Positions 7,971-16,150 of a DNA stretch of 38,875 nucleotides are shown here, in pieces (the stretch's first letter is position 1; the number at the start of each line of letters is the position of its first letter). The DNA is from Flavobacteriaceae bacterium (GTDB lineage: Bacteria; Bacteroidota; Bacteroidia; Flavobacteriales; Weeksellaceae), in assembly GCA_030529185.1 (NCBI GenBank), contig JAUMXI010000005.1, positions 1-38,875 on the forward strand. Direction: 5' to 3'. Made by a program: the position numbers and the translations under genes. A model generated the notes under the pieces. The model saw nothing but the letters and a program-made list of their open reading frames with translations. It ran no database searches and was not told where the DNA came from.

Positions 7971-10316
7971 ATGGTAAAAAAAGTATTAAGTGCTACACTA
8001 GCGTTGGCATCAGTCGTAGCATTTGCACAAAGTGTTGTAAAAGGAGAGGTAAAAGATACCTTTGGGAATGCAATTCCTAACGCTACAGTAAGCGTAGAGG
8101 GAACGGAAATCACGGCTACAACAGACAATGAAGGGAAATTCTCTGTAGAATTACCGGCAGGAAAGGGAACACTTAGTTTCTCTGCAAAAGATTTTAAACC
8201 ATTCAAAAGAAGCGTAAGCGCTGATGTTCCTGTGGTTTATATCACGATGCAAGACGGTTCAAAAGAAATCTCAGAATTAGTAATCTCTGCTCATAAAAAA
8301 CTGGAAGTTAATAAGCTAAATATTAAAAATATTGAAGCTCCAATGACGGTAAATGTGCTGAACAATGCAACTTTAAAAACTTGGGATGTAAATACCATTG
8401 AAGATGCATCAAGGCTAGTTGCTGGGGTTAATGCTTACAGACAATACGGTGGTTTCCAAGGATTTACCCTTAGAGGATTTAAAGACTTTGTAGTATTGTA
8501 CGATGGAATGAGAGATGAAAGACACTCTATGTTCGATACAGCTCCTATGTCTAACCTTGCTAATATTGAAAGAGTAGAAGTTTTAAAAGGTCCTTCTGGA
8601 GATATGTTCGGACACTCTGCTTTGGGAGGTATCATTAACATTGTAAGAAAAAGACCTACTTATACTACCAAAGGAGATGCTAAATTTACAATAGGAAGCT
8701 ATAACACTTATAATGCTGTAGTAGGAGTGGGAGGTCCTATTTCTGAACAATTAAGATACCGTATAGATGGAGCAACCCTCAACGGAGATGGATTCAAAGG
8801 AGTGAAAGAAACTTATGCAAATCTATCTGCAATGTTGGAATATACTCCTGATGATAGAAATACCCTGGAATTTTTCTATCAATACAACGATAATTATTTC
8901 GGTTCTGATACTGGTGTTCCTGCAGACGATAATGGAAAACCTCTATTTGACCCTATGATTAATTTCGCTAACCCTAGTGATTACCTAAAACACAAGAGAC
9001 ACGAAGCCTATATCAAATATAAGCACAGATTCTTAGACAACTCTTTGTTGAACTATAAAATCTCCTACGGTTATGATGACTATAAATTCTTACTAGATGA
9101 AGTTCTATTTGTTCAAGATGGTAAAGTATCTAGAAGAAACTTCGGAGGTGCATACTTCAATCGTTTAGATAAATCTATTGTTAGCCAATTAGATTATACT
9201 TTTAAATTTAATACTGGAGATATCGCTCACAAAACTATCATAGGAAATACCGTAAGCATTCTTAACAAGCCTAATGTCTTCAGCTTTGCTAACATTAAAG
9301 TAAGCGAGAATGATGCCGATTTGATAAACAACGGTGGTAAAGGCGAAAAAAGAATCGCTATGATTGATAGACACCAACAGCTAAAAGAAAATACAATATC
9401 TTTCTATTTGCAAGATTGGATTCAATTTACGGATAGATTTAAGGCATTGGTAGGCTTAAGATACGACTACCTAAGCGGTGAATATGCCCCAAGAGTTGAA
9501 ACTACAAAGCCTTTAGATTTCACTAAAGCAAGTGTTGGAAACTTTACTTATAGAGGAGCTTTATCTTATCAAATTGTTAAAGATTTCTTGATGACTTATG
9601 CTTCTGCTTCATCTTATTTCAAGCCAAACCGTTCTCACAACCACAGAACAGGTCAATATTTTAAACCGGAAAAAGGATTCCAAGCAGAAGGTGGATTTAA
9701 ATTAGAAACTAAAAATAAAGTCAATGCTACTATATCAGGGTTCTATATTCAAAAGAACAACCTAACGGTAGGACATAATGTAATTACGCAAGTAGGAAAA
9801 GCTATCTCCACTGGAGTTGAAATAGATGCCGATGCAGAAATTACAAAAGGACTTTATGCAAAAGTAGGATATGCCTACACAAACGCTTACTTTGCTAAAC
9901 AAAATCCAGAACCAGGGAAACAAGATATCTCTTATAATAAAACTCCATTCTCTCCGAAACATTCACTATCAGCTTGGTTGAACTACGAGCCTGAATTTGT
10001 GAAAGGATTTGGAATTGGTGCGGGAGTATTTTATTCTGACAAAACATACCAAACGCAGTTTAACGACCAAGTATTACCTGCATATACATTAGTAAATGGT
10101 ATGGTATATTATCAGACTAAAAACAATGTAAGAATTGGGCTTAATGTTGAAAACTTGTTCAATGCCCTATATTACAGAGGTGCATTGTCTAGCAATGACT
10201 TGTGGAATATGGATGATCCTAAACAAGCTCCTGTAGATGGACCATATCAAGCACAATTCCAAGTTGCACCAGGAAGAGATAGAAATTATAAATTAACAAT
10301 TTCTTACTCGTTCTAA
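7971..10316 (+). CDS. TonB-dependent siderophore-type outer-membrane receptor
   Basis: The 781-residue protein has a signal peptide (cleavage near AFA-QS, about residue 20), a carboxypeptidase-like beta-sandwich (about 22-96, GEVKDTFGNAIPNATVSVEG) common in Bacteroidota receptors, a plug domain (about 110-230, including RVEVLKGPSGDMFGHSALGG and INIVRKRPTY), and a 22-strand barrel ending in an aromatic residue (KLTISYSF). The barrel NVENLFNALYYRG motif is typical of FhuA/FhuE-class receptors. It needs a TonB complex; a TonB-like protein is encoded at 38062-38703 but need not be its partner. The gene closes the uptake operon and is followed by a strong terminator. The likely ligand is a ferric siderophore, by analogy only. 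Confidence 0.88.
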   Translation: MVKKVLSATLALASVVAFAQSVVKGEVKDTFGNAIPNATVSVEGTEITATTDNEGKFSVELPAGKGTLSFSAKDFKPFKRSVSADVPVVYITMQDGSKEISELVISAHKKLEVNKLNIKNIEAPMTVNVLNNATLKTWDVNTIEDASRLVAGVNAYRQYGGFQGFTLRGFKDFVVLYDGMRDERHSMFDTAPMSNLANIERVEVLKGPSGDMFGHSALGGIINIVRKRPTYTTKGDAKFTIGSYNTYNAVVGVGGPISEQLRYRIDGATLNGDGFKGVKETYANLSAMLEYTPDDRNTLEFFYQYNDNYFGSDTGVPADDNGKPLFDPMINFANPSDYLKHKRHEAYIKYKHRFLDNSLLNYKISYGYDDYKFLLDEVLFVQDGKVSRRNFGGAYFNRLDKSIVSQLDYTFKFNTGDIAHKTIIGNTVSILNKPNVFSFANIKVSENDADLINNGGKGEKRIAMIDRHQQLKENTISFYLQDWIQFTDRFKALVGLRYDYLSGEYAPRVETTKPLDFTKASVGNFTYRGALSYQIVKDFLMTYASASSYFKPNRSHNHRTGQYFKPEKGFQAEGGFKLETKNKVNATISGFYIQKNNLTVGHNVITQVGKAISTGVEIDADAEITKGLYAKVGYAYTNAYFAKQNPEPGKQDISYNKTPFSPKHSLSAWLNYEPEFVKGFGIGAGVFYSDKTYQTQFNDQVLPAYTLVNGMVYYQTKNNVRIGLNVENLFNALYYRGALSSNDLWNMDDPKQAPVDGPYQAQFQVAPGRDRNYKLTISYSF

Positions 10317-10349
10317 AAGAGTTTTTTCTTCATATTAATTTATTTTGAT

Positions 10350-10386
10350 AAAAAATCAGATTATCATATTGATAATCTGATTTTTT
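10350..10386 (+). terminator. Terminator after the iron-uptake operon
   Basis: A perfect 17-bp inverted repeat with a three-base loop (TAT at 10367-10369) ends in T6, 33 bp after the receptor stop. The stem core is ATCAGATTATCA paired with TGATAATCTGAT. Confidence 0.85.
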
Positions 10387-10502
10387 ATGCCTATTCATTC
10401 CCTAAAAAACAGTTTCTTTTTCTCTTTATACCTTTTTATTTTTTCCCTAAACTTTCTCTATTTTCAGATTTTATCTGCTAATTTCTATACTTTTTATTAT
10501 AA

Positions 10503-10540
10503 AAAATCCTCATATTCCAAATCTAGAACACGAGGATTTT
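10503..10540 (-). terminator. Terminator after the M16 peptidase gene
   Basis: AAAATCCTC at 10503-10511 pairs with GAGGATTTT at 10532-10540 across a 20-base loop. Read on the minus strand, the stem is followed by a T run, 22 bp beyond the peptidase stop. The stretch 10387-10502 between the two terminators shows nothing else. Confidence 0.6.
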
Positions 10541-10561
10541 ATTTAATGATAAGAAACTTTT

Positions 10562-13483
10562 TTAATATCCAAAAACTTCTTCAAGGCTTACTTCTACAAA
10601 TTCGCCCATTTTAGAAATGGCCTCCATATCCAAATTCTCTTTTTTACCAATAATTGCCGTATTGTAGCTTACTGGTTTTACTTTTTGGTTATAGAAATTC
10701 GTTAGCGTATCAAGGCTTAACCCTTGAATTTCATTATAAATATCCTTGCGAATATCATAATCAAACCCCAATTTTTTCATTGCCAAGTAATTGAAAAAAA
10801 TCCCTTGTTTTGTAATTCTTTGAGAGGCAATTTGTTTCAATGCCGAGTTTTTCGCATTGTTGAATTGCTCAGGAATTTGAGGAAGATTTTCCATTAACTG
10901 GTTCATCGCTTCTACTGCCTGACCGAGTTTATTCGCTTGTGTTCCAATATAGTTGGAAACATAATCGTGGCGTTTCAACAGATTTGGGTAAGCGTAAGAA
11001 ACATACGCAGAATAAGCCAACGAACGAGCCTCACGGATTTCTTGGAATACGATAGAAGATAGCCCTCTTCCAAAATATTCATTAAACACACTGATTTTCC
11101 CAAAATTCTGTGGCGTAATTTGCTCTGCTCTACCGATTTTGCTCATTTCTACCTGAACCATATCATAATTCGTGAAATAAACTTTACCCTTTGTTTCTGG
11201 CTCTGGGTAGATTTTCGCAGTAGGAATTTCAAGAGGTTTTTTCTGCAATTTTACGATAGAACTAAACTCTTTTTTGAATTTCGCCAAATCCTTTCCGTAG
11301 AAGAAAACTTCATAAGGATAATTCATCAGTTTCTTTACTTTTTGAGTAAATTCCGTTGCCTTCGCCGAAGTCAAACGCTCTTTGCTTACAATATCTCTCG
11401 CCCTTGAATCCTTTCCGTATTTTGCATAATTACTCAATGCTGTCCAAATTCTATTTTTATCTTTTTTCGCAAATTCACGAGCTTCTAAAATTGTTTTAAC
11501 CATCGTTTGATAAACCTTTTCATCAGCCTTCAAATTAGTTAAATAGTGTTGAAACAATTTCGCTCCTTTTGCTAAATTTTCCTCCAAACCAGATAGCGAA
11601 ATATTAATTCTATCTGTTCCTACTTGAACATTATGAGTAATTCCTAACTTAAAGAACTCTTCTTTTAATTGTTCGGAAGTATATTTGTCCGTGCCTAAAT
11701 AATCCAGCAAAGTAAAGGCTGTGGAAAGTTCTTTGTCATTATCCGTTCCGAATGGGAAAATATAATTAACTTGAGCGATATTATTGGTTTTATTCTGAAT
11801 GAAACTCAATTTCACACCGTTGATTTTATCTGTTTTAATTTCCTTTTTAAAATCAACAAATTGAGGTTTGATTTCCTCCACTTTGGTTTCCAAAATAGAT
11901 TTTAAGAAAGGAGATTGCTCATCTCTATTCAACTGAATAGGCGTGATACCAGGGTTTTCCACGCGAACCAATTTGTCATTTACACCCTTTTCTTTATAGA
12001 CAATCACATAATTATCTTTAAAGAAATCATTTGCAAATTTTACAATATCTTCCTTGGTGATTTTCTCATATTCTTGAATTTCCTCCAATTCTTGCTCCCA
12101 GCTTCTCTCTCTAATGTAAGCATTATAAAGCGAGGACGCCAAACCATCAGCCGACTCCAAAGATTTTTGCTGATGAATTTTCGTATTATTGATAATTGCC
12201 GAAAGCATCCAATCTGGGAATTGACCTTTTTTAATCAAATCAATTTGCTCTAAAAGCAAGTTTTTCGCTTCGTCTAATGTTTGATTTTCTTTCGGAACGG
12301 CTCCCATAGAGAAAAGTCCGTATTGTTTCATCGGGAAAGCATAGGCATAAGCACGAAGCAGTTTTTGTTTTTGAATGATGTTTAAATCAATCAACCCCGC
12401 CGAACCTTGATTCGATAAAATTTGACCTACCAAATCCGCCATTCTTGCTTCTTTTGTTCCGTAGCTGTCCGTTCTCCAAGCCATTTGGAGGCGTGGTGCT
12501 GTTGGGCTTTTTACCACTCTTTTGATGACATTGGTAATCGGTTGTTCAGCGATAACATTCTTTTTAGGAATAATTCTTGGCCGAAACTCGCCGAAATATT
12601 TCTCTGCCAAAAGAATGGTTTTATCAAAATCTAAATCCCCAACCAAAACCAAAGCGTAATTATTCGGAACATAATATTGGTTGAAATACCTGTGAATAGC
12701 CTCCATAGAAGGATTTTTCAAATGCTCAGATTCTCCAATCGTGGTTTGCTGACCATTGGGGTGCGTTGGAAAAATTGCGTCCATTAGTTCATAATTCACC
12801 AAACGCCCATCATTGTCCTGAGCTCGGTTAAATTCTTCATATACTGCTTCTAATTCCGTATGGAAAAGCCTCAAAACCAATTCAGAAAAACGCTCTTTCT
12901 CTACTTGAAACCATTTTTCCAATTCATTGCTCGGAATGTTATTTTTATACACCGTTTCATCAAACCAAGTATGGGCATTGGTTCCTGTAGCACCAAGCGA
13001 AGAAATAGCCTTATCATACTCGTTTGCAATGGCGTATTTGGATGCTTCTTGCGAAACAGCGTCTATTTTTTTATAAATTTCTTTCTTTTTTTCGGGATTC
13101 TTCTCGGCTTTGTGTTGCTCATAAAGGTCGGAAATTTCCTTAATCAGTTGCTTTTCCTTTTCCCAATTTTGCGTTCCAATTTTAGAAGTCCCTTTGAACA
13201 TCATATGCTCTAAATAATGAGCCAAACCCGTGTTATCAGCGGGGTCGTCATTACTTCCTGCACGAACAGGAATATAAGTTTGAATTCTCGGAGCATCTGT
13301 ATTTTTCGCCAAATAAACCTTTAAACCATTTTTCAGCGTGTAGATTCTCACGCCATTTTCATCATTAGAAACGGTCACATACGAAAAACCATTTGAATCT
13401 GTATGCTTTATTTCATCATACTTCTGTGCCTGAATAGAGTTCATCATAAGAGCTAATGCTAATGAAGTTAAAACTTTTTTCAT
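10562..13483 (-). CDS. Secreted M16 (pitrilysin/insulinase) zinc peptidase
   Basis: The 973-residue protein has a signal peptide (MKK, then hydrophobic residues to about 18, with AQ at the cleavage site). The N-terminal half holds the inverted zinc motif HxxEH as HYLEH (89-93), with the second acidic ligand expected in LEAVYEEFNRAQD (about 211-223). A second M16-like half follows (KGKVYFTNYDMVQVEM, then RGLSSIVFQEIREARSLAYSAY with the R/Y substrate-binding element), so both lobes of the clamshell are on one chain. Such periplasmic enzymes degrade peptides. The gene stands alone between two divergent or convergent units. The substrate is unknown. Confidence 0.9.
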   Translation of the reverse strand: MKKVLTSLALALMMNSIQAQKYDEIKHTDSNGFSYVTVSNDENGVRIYTLKNGLKVYLAKNTDAPRIQTYIPVRAGSNDDPADNTGLAHYLEHMMFKGTSKIGTQNWEKEKQLIKEISDLYEQHKAEKNPEKKKEIYKKIDAVSQEASKYAIANEYDKAISSLGATGTNAHTWFDETVYKNNIPSNELEKWFQVEKERFSELVLRLFHTELEAVYEEFNRAQDNDGRLVNYELMDAIFPTHPNGQQTTIGESEHLKNPSMEAIHRYFNQYYVPNNYALVLVGDLDFDKTILLAEKYFGEFRPRIIPKKNVIAEQPITNVIKRVVKSPTAPRLQMAWRTDSYGTKEARMADLVGQILSNQGSAGLIDLNIIQKQKLLRAYAYAFPMKQYGLFSMGAVPKENQTLDEAKNLLLEQIDLIKKGQFPDWMLSAIINNTKIHQQKSLESADGLASSLYNAYIRERSWEQELEEIQEYEKITKEDIVKFANDFFKDNYVIVYKEKGVNDKLVRVENPGITPIQLNRDEQSPFLKSILETKVEEIKPQFVDFKKEIKTDKINGVKLSFIQNKTNNIAQVNYIFPFGTDNDKELSTAFTLLDYLGTDKYTSEQLKEEFFKLGITHNVQVGTDRINISLSGLEENLAKGAKLFQHYLTNLKADEKVYQTMVKTILEAREFAKKDKNRIWTALSNYAKYGKDSRARDIVSKERLTSAKATEFTQKVKKLMNYPYEVFFYGKDLAKFKKEFSSIVKLQKKPLEIPTAKIYPEPETKGKVYFTNYDMVQVEMSKIGRAEQITPQNFGKISVFNEYFGRGLSSIVFQEIREARSLAYSAYVSYAYPNLLKRHDYVSNYIGTQANKLGQAVEAMNQLMENLPQIPEQFNNAKNSALKQIASQRITKQGIFFNYLAMKKLGFDYDIRKDIYNEIQGLSLDTLTNFYNQKVKPVSYNTAIIGKKENLDMEAISKMGEFVEVSLEEVFGY

Positions 13484-13503
13484 TATGATAATTTTAATTT
13501 GAG

Positions 13504-13511
13504 CAAATATA
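13504..13511 (-). promoter_or_regulatory. Candidate -7 box for the M16 peptidase gene
   Basis: Read on the minus strand this is TATATTTG, a full match to TAnnTTTG, 21 bp before the ATG. The best TTG upstream is 24 bp away, longer than usual, so only the -7 box is well supported. Confidence 0.4.
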
Positions 13512-13548
13512 GAGAAAAATTTAGAACACTTTTCCCAAAACTATTCAT

Positions 13549-13556
13549 TATCTTTG
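13549..13556 (+). promoter_or_regulatory. Candidate -7 box for the GT2 glycan cluster
   Basis: TATCTTTG lies 16 bp before the first GT2 start. No clear TTG sits at the normal distance upstream. Together with the minus-strand box at 13504 it makes a compact divergent promoter region. Confidence 0.45.
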
Positions 13557-13572
13557 CCAAAGATTTTATTTT

Positions 13573-14490
13573 ATGAACGACATAAAAATTACTATTATTA
13601 CGCCAACTTACAACCGAGCTCACACTCTACCCAGAGTTTATGAATCACTAAAAAATCAAACCTTTAAAGATTTCAAGTGGCTCATTATGGATGATGGCTC
13701 CACGGATAATACAAGTGAAATTGTAAAGCAATTTCAGCAGGAAAATGTTTTTCCGATAGAGTATTACCAACAGCCCAACAGACATAAGTTTCTCACGGTT
13801 TTAGACGGCATCAGAAAGGTAAAATCTAAATATCATATGGTGGTGGATTCTGATGATACCTATCCTAAAAATTCTTTGGAAACCCTTTATAATGAGGTAG
13901 AAAAAATCCAAAATCAAGATGAATATATTGGATTAATGGGGCTTTCCGCCGATGAAAATGGTTATGTCGTAGGAGATGCTTATCCTAACAATGGCTTTGA
14001 TGGAAGTATTTTTGATATGCGTTATCAATACAAAGTTAGGGGCGATAAATTTGGAATTTTTATATCAAAATCATACTTAAAACAGATTGAAAATAAGGAT
14101 TACAGCCACTATGAAGGCAAAGGTTATATCCCTCAATCGGTGATTTTTAATGAATATGATGCCAAAGGTTTGAAAACAAGATTTATTAATAAAATCGTAA
14201 GAATTTACCTAAAAGATGAAGACGATACGGCATCGGTTTCCAACACACGATGGACTGGCAAAAATGTTTTTGGGCTTACTGAAGGGCATTTATCCTTTCT
14301 AAACTGCTATTCAAAAAAGTTATTTTCCTATCCCAAAGCCTTTTTAAGAAATATTATCGGCTATCAGTTTTATGCTTTAAAAAATGGTGATGGTTTAGGT
14401 AAAATTATTTCTCGTCCTCAAAATTTCATTATAAAAATGTTGGGTGTATTTTTACTACCTTTGAGTTTTATTTACCATAAGATGAAATAA
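13573..14490 (+). CDS. Glycosyltransferase family 2
   Basis: The 305-residue protein begins with the GT2 nucleotide-binding strand KITIITPTYNRAHTLPRVYESL and DDGSTDN (40-46), with the metal-binding DxD as DSDD at 92-95. It has no strong transmembrane helix except a weakly hydrophobic end (MLGVFLLPLSFIYH), suggesting a peripheral cytoplasmic enzyme. Inverting GT2 enzymes build O-antigen, capsule or exopolysaccharide chains. It opens a plus-strand cluster and is only 2 bp upstream of a second GT2 gene, so the two enzymes likely act on the same glycan. The donor sugar is not predictable here. Confidence 0.88.
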   Translation: MNDIKITIITPTYNRAHTLPRVYESLKNQTFKDFKWLIMDDGSTDNTSEIVKQFQQENVFPIEYYQQPNRHKFLTVLDGIRKVKSKYHMVVDSDDTYPKNSLETLYNEVEKIQNQDEYIGLMGLSADENGYVVGDAYPNNGFDGSIFDMRYQYKVRGDKFGIFISKSYLKQIENKDYSHYEGKGYIPQSVIFNEYDAKGLKTRFINKIVRIYLKDEDDTASVSNTRWTGKNVFGLTEGHLSFLNCYSKKLFSYPKAFLRNIIGYQFYALKNGDGLGKIISRPQNFIIKMLGVFLLPLSFIYHKMK

Positions 14491-14492
14491 CA

Positions 14493-15311
14493 ATGGAAAA
14501 AGTATTTACAATTATTGTCACTTATAACGGAATGAAATGGCTTGAAAAATGCTTGTCAAGTCTGCGAGAGTCGGCTTATCCCACAGAAGTTATAGTGGTG
14601 GATAATGGCTCTACCGATGGAAGCATTGATTTTATTAAAAAACATTTTCCCGAAGTTCATCTTATGGAAAGTAAAGAAAACCTTGGGTTTGGAAAAGCCA
14701 ATAACAAAGGAATTTCTTACGCTTTAAAACAAGGAGCAGATTATTTTTTCTTGCTTAATCAAGACGCATATGTTCTTCCTGATACAATTGGGAATTTGAT
14801 TAACAACTTTAAAGAAAATCCAGAGTATGGAGTGATTAGCCCTATTCAATTAAAGAGAAATTTAGAAGTAGAAACTATTTTCCATTCCTATATAGCGTGT
14901 TATCCTCATCTTTTAGGGGGTTATAATCCACTTCAAGATTATAAAAATGAGGTTCTACCTATCAAATTTATTAATGCTGCTTTATGGATGATTTCCAAAT
15001 CTTGTATAGAAAAAGTAGGAGGCTTTAGCCCATTATTTTATCATTATGGTGAAGATGTAGATTATACGAATAGAATAAAATTTCATCATTTTAAAAATGG
15101 TGTTTCCTGTAATGCTTTTGGAATACATGATAGAGAGGTAAAGCCAAGGCTTTCCACCTCTGAATATAACAAGAGGAAAAAACACCCTGGACCTTGGCCT
15201 TTGAAGTATTATATGATACTTTCTGACCCTAACTATTCTCTATACAATAGGGGGGGGGGTAGCCACAAGGTTGTTTTTAGCCAGTTTAATCAAACATCTT
15301 TTAAAATTTAA
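14493..15311 (+). CDS. GT2 rhamnosyltransferase-like enzyme (WbbL type), probably phase-variable, currently out of frame at the 3' end
   Basis: The N-terminal domain is classic WbbL-type GT2: FTIIVTYNGMKWLEKCLSSL, VVDNGSTDGS, ENLGFGKANNKGI and LLNQDAYV (the DxD equivalent), then GEDVDYTNRIKFHH. As read, the product has 272 residues and ends in an unusual Ser/Gln/Thr-rich tail after Arg253. That change falls exactly at a G10 run (15250-15259). With one G fewer (or two more) the frame continues to a TAA at 15427-15429, giving about 311 residues with a hydrophobic, basic tail (VATRLFLASLIKHLLKF and onward), which is the normal end for this family. With one G more, TAG follows the tract at once. 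The gene is therefore read as a three-state switch, presently not full length. A sequencing error in the tract would look the same. Confidence 0.85.
   Translation: MEKVFTIIVTYNGMKWLEKCLSSLRESAYPTEVIVVDNGSTDGSIDFIKKHFPEVHLMESKENLGFGKANNKGISYALKQGADYFFLLNQDAYVLPDTIGNLINNFKENPEYGVISPIQLKRNLEVETIFHSYIACYPHLLGGYNPLQDYKNEVLPIKFINAALWMISKSCIEKVGGFSPLFYHYGEDVDYTNRIKFHHFKNGVSCNAFGIHDREVKPRLSTSEYNKRKKHPGPWPLKYYMILSDPNYSLYNRGGGSHKVVFSQFNQTSFKI
15250..15259. repeat. Poly-G tract, G10, in the WbbL-like GT2 gene
   Basis: Ten consecutive G residues lie at codons 253-256. Tract length decides three outcomes: 9 or 12 G gives the full-length protein, 10 gives a 272-residue form with an aberrant tail, and 8 or 11 gives an immediate TAG. 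This is the expected design of a slipped-strand contingency locus. Confidence 0.88.
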
Positions 15312-15477
15312 CTTTTTTAGTGTAAAATATGATTTCATCGTTATTTGGGAGGTTTTAGGGAAAATTCCTTACATCAAAAAGATTAGAAAAATAATAAAAA
15401 CAAAGAATAAACTATTGTTTTTAGACTAAAAAAATAATATAAATAGAAAAGTATATTTTTAAAACCATATAATTAAA

Positions 15478-15672
15478 AAAAAGACTACTACCTAAAACAA
15501 AAAGGGATTTACACAGACTTAAAAGCCATTTACCTTTAAGTTCAAGGGAACTTCCCAAAGCAAAAAGGAACCTGCCTTTCCATTTTGGGAAGATGACTTT
15601 TAATAAAAAGCAGATGCCTTTAATAAAAAGGAAAATGTATTTTTAAAAAAGTGATTTACCTTTTTGAAAAAG
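15478..15672. repeat. Array of about ten degenerate palindromic units, 21-bp period
   Basis: The stretch 15430-15729 between the GT2 and coiled-coil genes holds no recognisable coding sequence. Within it, units of roughly AAAAAGNNANNTNCCTTT begin at 15478, 15499, 15521, 15543, 15562, 15584, 15605, 15625, 15646 and 15667: spacings 21, 22, 22, 19, 22, 21, 20, 21 and 21, mean 21.0 bp. A weaker unit may precede at about 15446. Each unit is an imperfect palindrome (A-rich left arm, T-rich right arm, variable centre), clearest at 15562, 15605 and 15646; 15545-15557 has the perfect GGGAA-C-TTCCC. The units are too diverged to be CRISPR repeats. The spacing equals two turns of B-DNA, so the A-tracts lie in phase. 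The function is unknown. Confidence 0.75.
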
Positions 15673-15729
15673 ATAGATAGAAAATTTAATCAATATAATC
15701 ATTTTAATCATTTTTTAAATATTAATAAT

Positions 15730-16041
15730 ATGGCAACATTACCTTATTCAGAAAAGATTACTAATGCCAAGCTAATGGCAGATGGAATTAAAGAAATGAA
15801 AGACCACCTACCTATTGGGGTTCAGGAAAGTGCTGCAACCAATTTGGAAAATCTCCGAGAAGAGATAGAAGCACTTAATAGTAAGCAAGAAAGTCTAAAA
15901 GCCTCTCTAAAAAAGGCAACAGAAGAACTGAATAATAAAATAGGAGAGTTAGACAAAACCTATTCAGACTTAAAGAAGCGAATAAAATTAGATATAGAGC
16001 AAAGTCTGTGGAGAAAATTCGGTATAGAAGATAAAAGATAG
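15730..16041 (+). CDS. Small coiled-coil protein of unknown function downstream of the 21-bp array
   Basis: The 103-residue product starts at the ATG giving MATLPYSEKITNAKLMADG. An in-frame upstream TTG at 15664 would add 22 Asn/Phe/Lys-rich residues and lies inside the repeat array, so it is rejected. From about residue 35 to 90 the sequence is a highly charged heptad-type coiled coil (ENLREEIEALNSKQESLKAS, then KKATEELNNKIGELDKTYSD). It ends in a distinct Trp-containing motif, LWRKFGIEDKR, that looks conserved rather than random. No signal peptide, membrane segment or known catalytic motif is visible. The gene is flanked by the repeat array and a perfect inverted repeat, forming a self-contained unit inside a glycan cluster. 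I do not recognise a described function. Confidence 0.75.
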   Translation: MATLPYSEKITNAKLMADGIKEMKDHLPIGVQESAATNLENLREEIEALNSKQESLKASLKKATEELNNKIGELDKTYSDLKKRIKLDIEQSLWRKFGIEDKR

Positions 16042-16058
16042 GTTTTAGGAATGTATTT

Positions 16059-16097
16059 TATATCTTTGGTAAAACATTAAGTCTTACCAAAGATATA
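16059..16097 (+). terminator. Perfect 14-bp inverted repeat, terminator-like, after the coiled-coil gene
   Basis: TATATCTTTGGTAA at 16059-16072 pairs perfectly with TTACCAAAGATATA at 16084-16097 across an 11-base loop, and TTTATAATAATTTT follows. It lies 18 bp after the stop. It could end the coiled-coil transcript or mark the edge of the array module. The left arm includes TATCTTTG, a possible -7 box for the MBOAT gene. Confidence 0.65.
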
Positions 16098-16150
16098 TTT
16101 ATAATAATTTTGTAGCTTACTTATTTTAAATTTAATCTTAAAATTAGCCT

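Noticed and set aside
10387-10614. 75-codon open frame after the receptor terminator
   Set aside because: It is a low-complexity Phe/Leu/Tyr peptide beginning in the terminator and overlapping the M16 gene end.
15478-15672. CRISPR array
   Set aside because: The units are too diverged, there is no conserved repeat with unique spacers, the 21-bp period is too short, and no cas gene is present.
15664-15729. Longer N-terminus for the coiled-coil protein
   Set aside because: It would start with TTG within the repeat array and add Asn/Phe-rich residues; the ATG at 15730 gives a clean start.
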